From Bemisia tabaci (Eukaryota > Arthropoda > Insecta > Hemiptera > Aleyrodidae), in NCBI RefSeq assembly GCF_918797505.1, contig NC_092797.1:56196192-56260191 (forward strand): 64,000 bases of DNA, written 5' to 3'. Shown here one piece after another: positions 44,938-55,265 of this stretch. Below the pieces are notes generated by a model. The model worked only from the letters and a program-made list of their open reading frames with translations, was not told where the DNA came from and did no database searches. The translations under genes were made by a program, and so were the position numbers. Positions within the stretch are counted from its first letter, which is position 1, and every line of letters begins with the position of its first letter.

Positions 44938-45189
44938 CCTCCCATGCGAAGGAAATTCGCCGTATGAACCTTCAGCGTTGCCAAATTTCCTTCATAAAAC
45001 GCGAATTTCCTGGTAAATTCATGAATATTTTCCTCCCAATTTTTCCGATGATTTAGTCCACAATTTTACCTAAAGATTCTGAAAATTTAAAGGAAAAATA
45101 TTCATAACTTTCTTCAAAAATGAACATTTTATAGAAGGAAATTTGGCAACTCTCGAATGCTCATACGTCGTTCTTCCGTAGCACGGCAG
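44938..45189. mobile_element. Family A MITE, copy 7
   Basis: CATGCGAAGGAAATTCGCCG at the left is mutated. ACGTCGTTCTTCCGTAGCAC then GGCAG at the right is well kept. Confidence 0.8.
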
Positions 45190-45323
45190 CGTTGTTGGCT
45201 GTCCCAGCGTGGGTATATTCTCATTCAACCACATTGAAATTCCGTGGTGACTTGAAATATCAATCTGGAATTTTAAGGTTATGGTGGAATGTATCTGTCG
45301 CAAACTTTGACTTGTGTCTCAAA

Positions 45324-45354
45324 AATGGCGGTAAGCACAGTGCTTACCGCCATT
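45324..45354. repeat. Perfect palindrome, 15-bp arms with a 1-nt centre
   Basis: AATGGCGGTAAGCAC, then A, then GTGCTTACCGCCATT. Each strand therefore carries a GGTAAG splice-donor-like string. Not part of any family seen elsewhere here. Confidence 0.85.
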
Positions 45355-45601
45355 ATTGAAGTGCTTAAGGCCCTTCAGCGTGGGTGGTTTGAAATTCACT
45401 CCTGACTGCACAAGCTGCGTACGGAACTTCCGCATATTTGAGTGTCCGGCTTCTAAAAGTTTACCACGGTGAAGGAATGATTCGTCCCGAGATGAAAGAG
45501 CGTAGTTGCATTTCGATGTATCGTTTTCACTCGCAAATGATATTATTTCAAGGAAGCTGGTGGACATCTCCGACCGAAAATTTCACGTCGGAGATTTTTC
45601 G

Positions 45602-45846
45602 GGTTTTTTTTTCTTTCTTTGTTTTTTTTATTTCGTACTCTTCAAATGCCCCCGGGGAGCTAATCCTATGTTTCCAGTTGTAGCCCCATCCCCCCACACT
45701 GCCTTGCAGTCCCCGCGCATAAATTAACCTCAGGTAACCAAGCCATCAGCAATCATTCAGGAGACCATCAAGCTTCTCCTAGCCGGGACTTGAACTTGGT
45801 ACCTCCTGATTATATGGCTAGCGCTACAACCACTGCACCATGAAAC
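45602..45846 (-). mobile_element. tRNA-derived SINE, apparently full length
   Basis: Minus strand: the head GGTGCAGTGGTTGTAGCGC is a good pol III A box. The B box CCAAGTTCAAGTCCCGGC follows about 45 bp later. A unique body ends in an A-rich tail (45603-45632). It is followed directly, at its 5' end, by family A copy 8. A different SINE type from 31135 and 58775. Confidence 0.75.
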
Positions 45847-46102
45847 CGCCGTGCTAAGGAAGAAAGCCGTATGAACATTCGAGAGCTGCCAAATTTCCCT
45901 TGATAAAATATGTACTTTTAATGACATTCATGCTCATAATTTTTTTCCTCGAAATGTTCAGACATTTTAGATTAAATTACGTGAAAAATTGTCTGAAATT
46001 TTTGGATAAAAATATTCACACATTTCCCCGTAATTTGGGTTTTTATCGAAGGAAACTTGGCACTGTCTAAAGGCTCATGCGGCGTTTTTCCTCAGCACTG
46101 CA
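45847..46102. mobile_element. Family A MITE, copy 8
   Basis: CGCCGTGCTAAGGAAGAAAG to CGTTTTTCCTCAGCACTGCAG. Subterminal GAGAGCTGCCAAATTTCC as in copy 1. Confidence 0.85.
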
Positions 46103-46198
46103 GGTTAGGAGGCGGACGTTATGCTGATTTTGCTTTATTCAAACCCATGAATTGTTTCAAACAAAACTTTTAATTCTCCAAACAAAAGCAACAAAATT

Positions 46199-46246
46199 AA
46201 ACTTTTCTTTCTTTCTTTTTTTTCTTTTCTTTTCTTTTTTTAAAGT
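46199..46246. repeat. T/C-rich microsatellite (TTTCT)n
   Basis: Pyrimidine repeat of TTTCT and TTTTC units. Confidence 0.8.
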
Positions 46247-46583
46247 AGCGTCCCAACGTTATCAATCTAGAATTTGAAGAGTAACAAAACGGAGAAAATG
46301 AACTTACGTGCATCATCCTGCACTTTCTCTGTACGCGTGACTGAGTTGAAAGTCATCTTGGCATCTGTGCACCGACACAGTTTCGACGACAAAAATCAAC
46401 TGGACATAGTCTCGTCGAGGGCGGCCCTCGCCCTCCCCCTCCCTTTATTTTATTTTGATCGCATGTGTAACAACGCCTTCCGAGATTACTCCCGCATTAT
46501 CCTCGCCTCATTGTCAACTCATGGGCGCCCCCTTCAGCCCCTCCCCCCCCCACTTTACCCCCGTTGGGCGCTCCAGGACTGAC

Positions 46584-46634
46584 CTCTCCCAACGACTCCT
46601 CAATCCTGACGGCCTCCTCGTTGTCAAGTTGCAT
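46584..46634 (-). other. Possible short coding exon
   Basis: Minus-strand ATG followed by QLDNEEAVRIEESLGE and then GAG/GTCAGT, an acceptable donor. Only 17 codons; composition is coding-like. Weak. Confidence 0.15.
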
Positions 46635-46739
46635 GCGTTTACAGGTGAAAAAACACCTCAAGCTCAGATGGCACCTTTGAAAACAGGATGGCGTTGATAC
46701 CGTACCTTCAGATAAAACCTTAATCGCAGGTACCACACA

Positions 46740-46994
46740 GATGACCAAAGTACAAATCCATCCATTTCCATCGCAGTATTTTAAAATTTCCGCTCTCTTA
46801 TTTCATTTTTTCGGAGAGGAACAAGCCAACTTTATGTTTTGAAATTTACACAGAGTATTCTGCTACTAGAGCGTAAAAATTAAGGCAATTTTCAAGATAT
46901 TACGTTGATCAGCTTGCTAAAGAAAAAATGAAAAATGGCAGGAAGTCAGCAACACTGCAAACAGAAGCACGTGGTTTTGCACTTTAGTCATCGA
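46740..46994. mobile_element. Family D MITE, copy 5 (inverted)
   Basis: GGCAGGAAGTCAGCAACACT and AGAAGCACGTGGTTTTGCAC near the right end, terminating TCATCGA before TA. The left terminus is eroded. Confidence 0.65.
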
Positions 46995-47050
46995 TATCCC
47001 CAACCGAAAAATCTTCCTAGTACCGCAAATGTGACTTTACTGGACGGCCA

Positions 47051-47290
47051 GTTCACGCCTTCAATACGAAAGTAGGCAATGCGAGTGGCTCAGGAGCAGT
47101 AATGGTTGTTTGTATAAATACTGTCACATTTATTCCCATCAAACATTTTATTGGTGAACTAAAATCTACTAAGCTCGTATTGCTTTCATTCTGACCAATT
47201 TGCCTTCAATACGAAAATAGGCAATGTGAGTAGCTTGGGAGCAGTAATAGTTGCTTGCAGTGGTACGTGCGGTCACGTTTGTTCGTGTCA
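47051..47290 (+). repeat. Tandem duplication, unit of about 147 bp spacing
   Basis: GCCTTCAATACGAAAGTAGG with GAGCAGTAATGGTTG recurs about 147 bp later as GCCTTCAATACGAAAATAGG with GAGCAGTAATAGTTG. Confidence 0.75.
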
Positions 47291-47488
47291 AAAACTGTAA
47301 CGGTGAAGTAGTTTGTAAATACAGTGGAATTAAGCTCTCTAGCACCCTTCATTCTCCGCAAGACCCTCTCAGCTATGCAACGGTTTCGGGAAGAAAGTCA
47401 GATGCTTGTTTGTGTTTTTCCCCGAAAGTTCCCTAAACTGTGTCGTTTGAACAGCAAAGTTAAGATTTTTATCGCGTCAGTCTTTTCG

Positions 47489-47937
47489 AGTGAGTCAGTT
47501 GCGCTGGTCAAAGAATCGTGCTTTGATGATTCATTATTGTAGATTAGCTAAAAATAATAAGATAAGTTCAGATAGCAACTTTCTACGTTAAATATTAATC
47601 GAGATATCGTGTTTCGAAAAATCCAGTTCATGGCGTCATCCACCGTGGCAGTGACACCCTTGGTTTCTTTCACCTTGCTTTCATTAATCAGTGAGTCCTC
47701 TTATTTACACTGGTTACTCAACGTGAAAGTTTCACGTGAAACTCGGATGAAAACAAGGTGAAAAATCAAGGGTGTCACTACTGCTGTGGATGATGTCTTA
47801 ACCGAATTTTTCAAAACGCGATATCTCGTTTAATATTAACGTAGAAAGTTGCTGTTTAGACAGATTTTATTACTTTTAGCTAATCTAAAAGAATCAAGTA
47901 TCGAAACACGATTCTGTGACCAGCCCAACTGACCCAT
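47489..47937. repeat. Inverted repeat of about 450 bp
   Basis: GAGTCAGTTGCGCTGGTC, AGATTAGCTAAAA and AACTTTCTACGTTAAATATT on the left are inverted on the right (TTAGCTAATCT, AATATTAACGTAGAAAGTTG, GACCAGCCCAACTGAC). Inner arms ACACCCTTG and CAAGGGTGT lie near the centre. Confidence 0.75.
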
Positions 47938-48378
47938 TTTGTGTTTTGGGTCGTTTGTATTTCAACCACTTTTATGTTAAATAATCGTTTCTACGGTTTA
48001 CGTGAGCCACGATGCGGCAGCGTAGAGGCCAACTGCGCGGATCGAATCATGATTATACATCACACCCAGGACTCATTACTCGCGACGAATTTGTAATGAT
48101 CATCTCATAATAGCCTCACGTAGTGGCAATGGGTCGATGCCCTATACACCGAAATTTTAATCCTATAAACTCTCGGTAAACTTTTCATTACGATCTTAAC
48201 GAGGGTTTGTAAAAAATGTATTTTCATAATAGCCAGGTTTTGAAAAAAAGATTATTACTTATTTTATCTGTTAATGAATATATATGGAAAAGGCGACCTC
48301 AGTTCCAGTGGAATATTTTTCAGGATAGTTGTTTTCGTCGAGTTGGGTTGATGAAACAGTCTGCAAGTTTTCAAACCA

Positions 48379-48609
48379 CACGGAAAAAATCAAATTTCTG
48401 ATTTAACAATTCAATTGCTAAAAAAGTGACTGCAACGTTTCAACGTAGATTTTATAACAAAAAAAAAAGCTACTTTAACCACTATTGTAAGCTAATTTAA
48501 CCACGAGGGTGGTTAGAGTAGCATTTTTTGTTGTAAAATCTACATTGAAACATTGCGGTCACTTTTTTAGCAATTGAATTGTTAAATCAGCAATTTAATT
48601 TTTTCCGTG
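48379..48609. mobile_element. Family G palindromic MITE, copy 2
   Basis: CACGGAAAAAATCAAATTTC to AATTTAATTTTTTCCGTG, with the AGCAATTGAATTGTTAAATC and GTAGCATTTTTTGTTG segments shared with 30773-31010. Confidence 0.85.
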
Positions 48610-48823
48610 ATAAAGCAGACGCCCTCCAGTATCCCAAAAATTAGGTTGTGAGGGACTTAGTTCATTTCGGTACCAATACAACAGGACGTAAAACTTCATT
48701 ATGATCCGACAATGGAGCCCCAGAAGCAAGGCATAGAAATGATAATTTCTCAATGAGAAATCCATGAATCGATGCCGTTTGGGTCCTCGAAGTCATAGGG
48801 GACTTGTGCGATGTTAGCAAGAC

Positions 48824-49121
48824 CTAACGGTGCTTAGGATTTATGTACTTGCACTCTAGCTGTAAGTTCTTGGGCTTTTTGTCCACCTTGAAAATGAGTG
48901 GCGCAACGCTACAGCTGACTGAGAGCAGCGAGACAATGAGGAACTGAGGAAGAGGTGAAGATGTGACGAAGGCGAAGAAAGCGCCTGTCCAGGAAGAAAG
49001 TAGAGTAGACGAACCGTATTTCCGCCGTCCTCTGCCTCCTCCCATGTCTAATGTGTTTGAGTTTGGTTTCTTCCTCCCGGGACTCATCGCCAGAACACCG
49101 TTGCCGCCTTTGAAAGATCTT
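48824..49121 (-). CDS. Probable terminal coding exon of an unidentified gene
   Basis: Read on the minus strand, CTCAAGTTTTTCAG is a good acceptor ending at 49122. From there one frame stays open for about 98 codons to TAG at 48824-48826. It reads RSFKGGNGVLAMSPGRKKPN, a glycine/arginine stretch DMGGGRGRRKYG, a hydrophobic block (WTGAFFAFVTSS ... FLIVSLLSVSCSVAPLIF), which could be a membrane segment, and a basic tail KVDKKPKNLQLECKYINP. Third codon positions are about 60% G or C in a window that is about 60% A+T. ATG 49087 is an alternative start if this is a single-exon ORF. The family N element sits in the presumed upstream intron. No AATAAA is seen just downstream. The function is unknown and the opposite strand is partly open. 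Confidence 0.4.
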
Positions 49122-49186
49122 CTGAAAAACTTGAGAATTTTATTTCATTTATCTTATCAAAAAGTCGCGAAAAACAAAGGCGGATC

Positions 49187-49606
49187 TGGGTGGTTTCACG
49201 ATAACTAGAATAGTTTTGTCGCCGTAACAGACAACACATTTTTCGGTCATACTTTTAGTAGAAATGACAATCACTTGAATGTGTTCGCATCAATCTTCAT
49301 AGCGTTACGCATTATAACGCTTTCTAATGACTTATTGCTTTACTTCTCAATTAATATTATGTAAATTCCGAAAATCTGCTGTCTGTTACGCGGTAAAAAG
49401 TCAGCGTAACAGACAGCACATTGTCGGTCATTTATATATTAAAATTGAAAAATAGAGCGATAAATCGTTGAAAAGCCTAAAACGTAACCTTGTGTAGATT
49501 AATGCAAAAAAAATTCAAATGATTCTTATTACTACTAAAAATATGACCGAAAACTGCGTTGTCTGTTACGGTGACAAAACTATTTCAGTTATCGTGAAAC
49601 CACCCA
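49187..49606. mobile_element. Family N TIR element, 420 bp
   Basis: TGGGTGGTTTCACGATAACT continues AGAATAGTTTTGTC; the right end is its inverse, about 60 bp with few mismatches. CTGTCTGTTACG-type motifs occur four times: near both ends (as GTAACAGACAACAC/GTTGTCTGTTAC) and as a central inverted pair at 49380-49425. Single copy here, non-coding. Confidence 0.85.
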
Positions 49607-49628
49607 TGTAAGTTTTAAGGTTGAAAGT

Positions 49629-49772
49629 TGGACTTCATTTTGCAATGAGGAATTACCGTTCCTAGCTTAATCATAAAAGCGCGTATCAGCGCAGGGAAAC
49701 TAAAGGCACGTATGTCGTTTCTAAAATGAGCCAGACATTGTGGCTCCTCATTGCAAAATATAGTCCCATCAT
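49629..49772. repeat. Family L element, copy 2
   Basis: GACTTCATTTTGCAATGAGG and CCTCATTGCAAAATATAGTC are inverted. The interior matches 25383-25536. Confidence 0.7.
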
Positions 49773-50337
49773 TATTTAGTTTTATTTTCAGTGTGTCAGA
49801 TCCAAAAGCTCACTTGTAACAAATGTCTGTGATTTTAATCTGATCGGATATCTGCGACAAAAACTAAGAGCAGTCCACATTCGATGGGAGGCAGAGCAAC
49901 CACATGACGCAAGCGCACCATGCGGCCATGCGTGCGATAATGTTAGTGGGCGAACCGCTGTCGTTATGATAAAAATCGTCCAGTCTTGTCACGGCAAATC
50001 GTGTATTTTATTCAAGTCATTTATGCACAATTCCTTCCCGCTTATATCATTGACATTGAACATATTTTACCCACTTTTAATTATTTAAGGTGGTTACTTT
50101 GGTTTCGTATCTGGTGCTAAGGTTCTAAAGCTCCGACACACGCTGTTCATAGGGTATATCGGTACGTCTACCCATAACCCCAGGACCTATTTCGAAAAGC
50201 TTCCAATTGACGATTAATGGTCGTATCAAGCCAAAGCAGGGGTGTCGATAAGGACAAAATCGCCCAACTCCCGGACTCCCGAGATTTTTTGATACTTCGC
50301 AGTTGATGACGAATGTTTAATAATATGTGTGACTCTG

Positions 50338-50650
50338 TACGATACCCACACTTTTTGGCCTCAAAAACGAGGCCCACACTTACGTCCACGGCCGAAATCC
50401 ACAAAAAATTGTATTTTCTCAGTACTCCACATCAAATTTCATGCTAGACCCAAAGTGTTCAGCGACCGACTGAATATCTCATGCGTTTTTATTGGTCCGA
50501 ACAACATATCTAAAATTCACTCCTTCGACTCTGTAGCGTGCAGCATAAAATTTGATGCGGAACAATGAAAAAACGTCAATATTTGCGGATTTTGGTCTTC
50601 GGGCGCAAGGTTTGACCCTTATTTTGAAGTCCAAAAATGTGTTTAGCACC
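50338..50650. repeat. Diverged inverted repeat
   Basis: CCACATCAAATTTCATGC pairs with GCATAAAATTTGATGCGG, and the outer GGCCGAAATCCACAAAAAAT pairs roughly with ATATTTGCGGATTTTGGTC. Confidence 0.55.
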
Positions 50651-50908
50651 GAAACATACATTTTTCCGTAGAATGTACGTTATCAACTGCAAAACATGAA
50701 AAACTCTTGGGGGTGCGGCCCGATTTTGCCCGATTTTGGCCCTTCTTGACATCTTCCTTTTGACACCGGGGGATTTTTTGGAACTAAAAATCGTGAGCTC
50801 CGATTTGTAATTTCAACCGGACGATAAAAATTAGATCACGAAGGCATAACAAACTCTTCAAATACTGAGAGGTTCTAGGCCGAAAATGATAGAACCGAGC
50901 GTTAATAC

Positions 50909-51434
50909 GACCGTGCTGAGGAGGAACGTCCTATTTCCTTCGATAAGTCGCAGATTTTCAGGAAAATTTGTAAATACTTCTCTCTTCTCGTCCGATTATT
51001 TAAAGGATTTCGTTCGTAATTTGATGCAAGACGTCTAAAAATTACCACGAAAAATATTTATGACTTCCTTCCGAAATAATCATTTTTTGAGGGGAAAATT
51101 GGAAATTGGCCGGAACGCCGGTGATAAGAACGCGTTCGCGACGGGTGCACCCACGAGTTTTTAAAGTGTTTTATAGTAAATTTTAGTAAATCTTAGTAAA
51201 TTTTAGTAAATTTTAACAATATAAGATGTGACTGTTAGTGTTTACCGAAGTCGAAGTCGAAGACCTGATGATGATGATTAATATCATCGAAATAGCTATC
51301 GTCTGATAACCGGATAAAAAGTGATCGGGAGAAAGGTAATTTCATCAACATAATGCAGCCCGATAAAAATAAGTTCAACTTTAAAATTGGCAACATTCGA
51401 ATGCATATACGGCGTTTTTACTCTGAACTTGGCA
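50909..51434. mobile_element. Family A MITE, copy 9, split by an insertion
   Basis: The left end ACCGTGCTGAGGAGGAACG and right end CATATACGGCGTTTTTACTC belong to one element. Removing 51103-51390 restores the family A sequence GGGGAAAATTGG followed by CAACATTCGAATGC. Confidence 0.8.
51103..51382. mobile_element. 280-bp insertion with 8-bp duplication inside family A
   Basis: AAAATTGG is present at 51095-51102 and again at 51383-51390. The inserted sequence has no terminal inverted repeats, begins GGCCGGAACGCCGGTG-like and contains (AGTAAATTTT)n at 51176-51218 and GAAGTCGAAGTCGAAGACC. Lack of TIRs plus a target duplication suggests a retroposon fragment. The type is unknown. Confidence 0.75.
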
Positions 51435-52393
51435 GAATATTTCCGAGGCCCAGTAGCGAAACGACAGCCGACAAGTGTGGCTTTGCGCTCTGGCAGCCGT
51501 CCCGCAAGTGTCGGTTTAACCGGAGCGCGATGTTACGCGATAGTTGGGCGTTTCGTGTCAAAAGAACCTATGTGCATAGGACTTGCGTGTGACATAGTTT
51601 CTTTCAGCGTAACTACGTCCCGATGATGGTGAGACCGGTGATCTAATCGCTGGAGCTGGAGTTTAAGAGTTTTGGACTGGATGCGATGGCATCGTCCCGC
51701 AGCGCAACATGCGTATCTGCACCTGTACCTGCGCTTGTGTTGGTAGTTGTGCCGCGGCCGGTGGCTGAGTCGCGTCAGGTTATCCCGACTCGACGGGACG
51801 TGCCCAGCCGCAGCTCCATTTAAACTGGTTCATTGCGGTTCAGTTCAACTCACCGCGCGCTTCTCCACCACTTGACCAAAGCAGATTGAGGAATCACGCA
51901 AACCGTTTAACCGCAGATGAAATGTAGTCGGAACGTTTACCTACTCGAGGCTTTAGTAGGATACTACAGGAAATAAAAGAGAACTAGAGCTGCCAGAAAT
52001 AACAGGATATTTGGACTGATAGTGAGTTTAGCACGAAAAAAGTTGGTGTAAGGGGTTTTCCGTTTTCTTCTCCTCCTTTCTTCTGGAAGATGCAGTAAAC
52101 AAGATCAAAGGACAATGCACAGGCGAAAAAAGACGTTCAGTGTCCTTTAAAGTTCACCCTTACAGTGAGAGTATGACCCCTGCAAGATTCGTTTCTAATT
52201 GGCTTGGCAATGGAGTTCTTACATGTGTGAGGGGTTTATGATTTAAGTATTTAAGTACTATTTAATAAAACAATCAACATGGTGGTATCACTGGTTTTCT
52301 CTGAAACTAACTCTTAAACTCAAAAAAGCTCTCCATGTACGGGCCGGAATAGAGGGGATATCCTACGTTCCGTTGAGAGTCCACGCCTATTCG

Positions 52394-52535
52394 TCTGGTC
52401 AAACTCTCCATGCACAGATAGGGATCAAATACATTAGCAGGGTTGCCAGTTTACCGGGGACTCCAAGACTGGAATCATGGCAACAACCCTGCAATAGAAT
52501 TTGATTCCTATCCGTGCATGGAGAGTTTGACCAGA
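52394..52535. repeat. 142-bp palindromic element
   Basis: TCTGGTCAAACTCTCCATGC (then ACAGATAGGGATCAAAT) is inverted at the right as ATTTGATTCCTATCCG then TGCATGGAGAGTTTGACCAG. Inner GCAGGGTTGCCAG and CAACAACCCTGC also pair. Confidence 0.85.
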
Positions 52536-52733
52536 TGTAGAGGTTGCAATGTCGCAAATGCGCAACAGATAGGTGAGAAGGAAATTTTCGATTCCAAAGC
52601 GGCTCGAAAAAAATAAGGTGAGTCAAAAAATAGCAAAAAAATCCGGTCCAAACTGTATGTAACAAGGTGGTAAAACAGTGCTGGGTTCACACTATTTTGT
52701 GAGAAATTGCAAGGCCAAAAAGTTCAAGCAGAG

Positions 52734-53620
52734 CAGGGCCGGATTTACCTACTTGCCGCCCACAGGCCGCCTGAATTTTGCCGCCCCCTTCTCAGTCGTT
52801 TTGAAAGATCAATAAAAACCAACAAATGAACGTGCCGGAGGGAGAATGTTGCATAGGACGCGTTTACCTACTTGTGTTGGATACATTTTCTGCGAAAGCC
52901 CTGTCAACACTACTAGCAAAATTTCACGGAACTTTGCGCGAAAGTTAAGTTCCGCAAACCTATCTCTGAGAAAATTGTATATATTTCCTCCTAGGAAGGT
53001 TACAATAAATAAACTCTTAAAAAAACCTATCTCTGTGTGGACAAGGTCCTCCATTTATAAGAAATGAACCAAAAAATTATGGAAGATAAAACATAAATGG
53101 AGTTTAATAATTTTAACTTCCGCCGCTGCGCCGCGCTGATCGCACTGTGTTTGGCGCAATGCGTGAGGTATCCCTGCACTCTTGTAGGCGCTATGCGTTT
53201 CACGCCAACCGCTCCTGACCGCACGCACTGCGTTTGGCGCAATGGGTGAAGTATTCATGCAGTCTTGTAGGCGCTGATATGCGTTACATGCCGACCGCCG
53301 CGCCAAGGGCTTGTCCTTTTCATTTCAAGTCCTCGTCATCATTCCTCTCTGCGCTGAGCTCCAGGCCAAATTTCGTGTTTAGTTCCTCTCTTAACTCGAC
53401 TAATTAAAGATGCTGTCTCTTGTATCACCGAAAAACGACAAAATTAGAAATTACTATACTCTCAGGAAAGAGAGATTGTGTCCCCTTTTCTCATTGATAA
53501 TTTTTTTTCTGAACCCGATTGTTCTTATACCTACATTTACAAAAATTGCAAAATTTGCTGCCCCCTAAATTTGCCGCCATGGGCCGCGGCCCATGTGGCC
53601 ACCCCCTTAATTCGGATCTG
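52734..53620 (-). mobile_element. hAT-like element, 887 bp, copy 2
   Basis: Starts CAGGGCCGGATTTACC and ends GGCCACCCCCTTAATTCGGA then TCTG, the reverse of copy 1. Flanks AAGCAGAG and AAGTAGAG agree at 7 of 8. Two internal copies of GCGCAATGCGTGAGGTAT-type units (53155-53290) correspond to the three in copy 1. No transposase. Confidence 0.85.
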
Positions 53621-53946
53621 AAGTAGAGTCCAAAATTTTTGAGTTCTGATGAGTATCAGTGCAAGAATGAAGGGAGGAGCGTTCAGCCTAGGCACATACA
53701 TTGGTATAAGCCTAAGCCTGATGCCTGAACTAGAGCTCAAAGATTCTTGACTTTAATTGAACATTTTCCCACTTTTCAGCCTTCCTCTCCCCGCAAAATA
53801 GTGCAGACTCAGCACTATTCGACCACCCTGTCAAAAAAAAAACAACTGTTTACCCGGAATCTCAGCTCGTTATTTATAATGCGCCAGAACGAATGTATCT
53901 TAAAACAGAATTTTGTGTCCATGCTCGTCCTGAAAGGAGCTCTAGT

Positions 53947-54189
53947 CTGCCGTGCTAAGTAAGAACGCCGTAAATCCATCAAAATTTTCCCTCGTTTTTT
54001 GGAACTTAACACATCATAAAATAAAAACTGTTTCACCCATGCACCTCAAATTTTCAGGTAAAGTTCTTGACAGTATTTGCGAAAGAATTCTGTAAACACA
54101 CTGTCCCAAGGTACACAAGTTTTTCTGATATGATACATTGTTTCCAAAAAATGTATAATGGCGTTTACGGCGATTTTGCATTGCACGGC
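53947..54189. mobile_element. Family A MITE, copy 10
   Basis: CTGCCGTGCTAAGTAAGAAC to GCGTTTACGGCG then ATTTTGCATTGCACGG. Its right end touches the family C copy that starts at 54188. Confidence 0.75.
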
Positions 54190-54423
54190 CCAGTGGATCG
54201 AGTCAATTAAAGATGTCGGACATGACATTTTCCACTAAAACTGCAAATTTTGATGTTTTCCCGTCACATTTTAAATGTCGAGGGGTGCTTCTAGTAAACA
54301 ATATCACGAGGAAACCAATTGAACCACTTTTAGAAGCTCAAAGTTTTGTATAAACGGAGTTATAAGCGTTTAAAGTTTCCAAATTTTGTCCGACCCCTCC
54401 TATTGACTCGATCCACCGTGCGG
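54188..54423. mobile_element. Family C MITE, copy 5
   Basis: CCCAGTGGATCGAGTCAATT to ATTGACTCGATCCACCGTGC. Directly abuts family A copy 10. Confidence 0.82.
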
Positions 54424-54429
54424 CAGTAG

Positions 54430-54960
54430 TGACCCTGGACAACGCACCCCTCGTGCCGAGATGGCAACTTTCGAGAGCGTGCTTTCGTGGATCACAACTT
54501 GTTCACGAAGCGCCCACGGGTGTAGTGGAAGTGAATCGAAGCAGGGCAGGGGGGGGGGATGGGTGTGACCCAAATCCCGGCGGGCGAAAGCTGGCGGGTG
54601 TGTCGGTGTCAGAGTCGGCGGCGGTCACTCGTGCAAGGCAAGGGCATTGGGCATCGACGACGATAGAGTCGAAACCGGTGCGAACCCGGGCTGAGGCCGG
54701 GATGGCATGGCATGGGATGGGATGGGATGGAAAGTCGTGTGAAGGAGAGTGCGACACCGGCATCGGCGAGGAACGGACGGGCAACGGGGTCGGACCCGGG
54801 AACGGCACTCTCGACAAGGGAACGGCACTCTCGACAAGGGAACGCCACGACCGTTGACCACACGACACGACACGCGCCGAGACACGGCTACACCGCTACG
54901 CGCTACACCCTCCCCGTCTACCTTAGGGTCCTATTCAGAGTCACAAACTCATTGCGGTAG
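54430..54960. other. GC-rich, locally repetitive region
   Basis: Long open frames exist on both strands, but they arise from composition and short repeats: (GATGG)n and (CATGG)n at 54704-54732, and a 20-bp unit GGGAACGGCACTCTCGACAA repeated from 54798 to 54850. It could be a CpG-rich promoter; no convincing CDS. GACAGTAAGTTGG near 54975 is a good donor-like site. Confidence 0.4.
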
Positions 54961-54982
54961 ACGCACGAGTCGTAAGACAGTA

Positions 54983-55265
54983 AGTTGGAATTTTTTAGCC
55001 AACGTTTCTTCAAAATCCAGAAAACTGGAAATCTCAATACCGAGGGAAAAAGCTCCTATGAGCACAATTTCCCCTCAAAGAGATACGCTGTTTGGTATGC
55101 AACAGTAGTTACGACCATTCGGGGAGCCAACTGCACACGCGTTTCGGTTCTAATTAGATCCATCCTCGGCGCAGCCTCCTGAATTTTCTGCTATTTTGTA
55201 TGCTATTTTTGCAGGTTTTGTATTTTTCTGGATTTTTAACGCACGTTGGCTAAAAAATTCCAACT
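54983..55265. repeat. Inverted repeat of about 280 bp
   Basis: AGTTGGAATTTTTTAGCCAA and GGCTAAAAAATTCCAACT are inverted, with AAAATCCAGAAAA/TTTTCTGGATTTTT continuing inside. Directly precedes the tandem array. Confidence 0.75.

Noticed and set aside
45783..45846. tRNA gene with A and B boxes
   Set aside because: The body and A-rich tail beyond the tRNA-like head identify a SINE; the stem pairing is not intact.
54429..54868. 142-codon plus and 121-codon minus open frames
   Set aside because: They overlap each other and consist of short tandem repeats; no codon structure or splice logic favours either.
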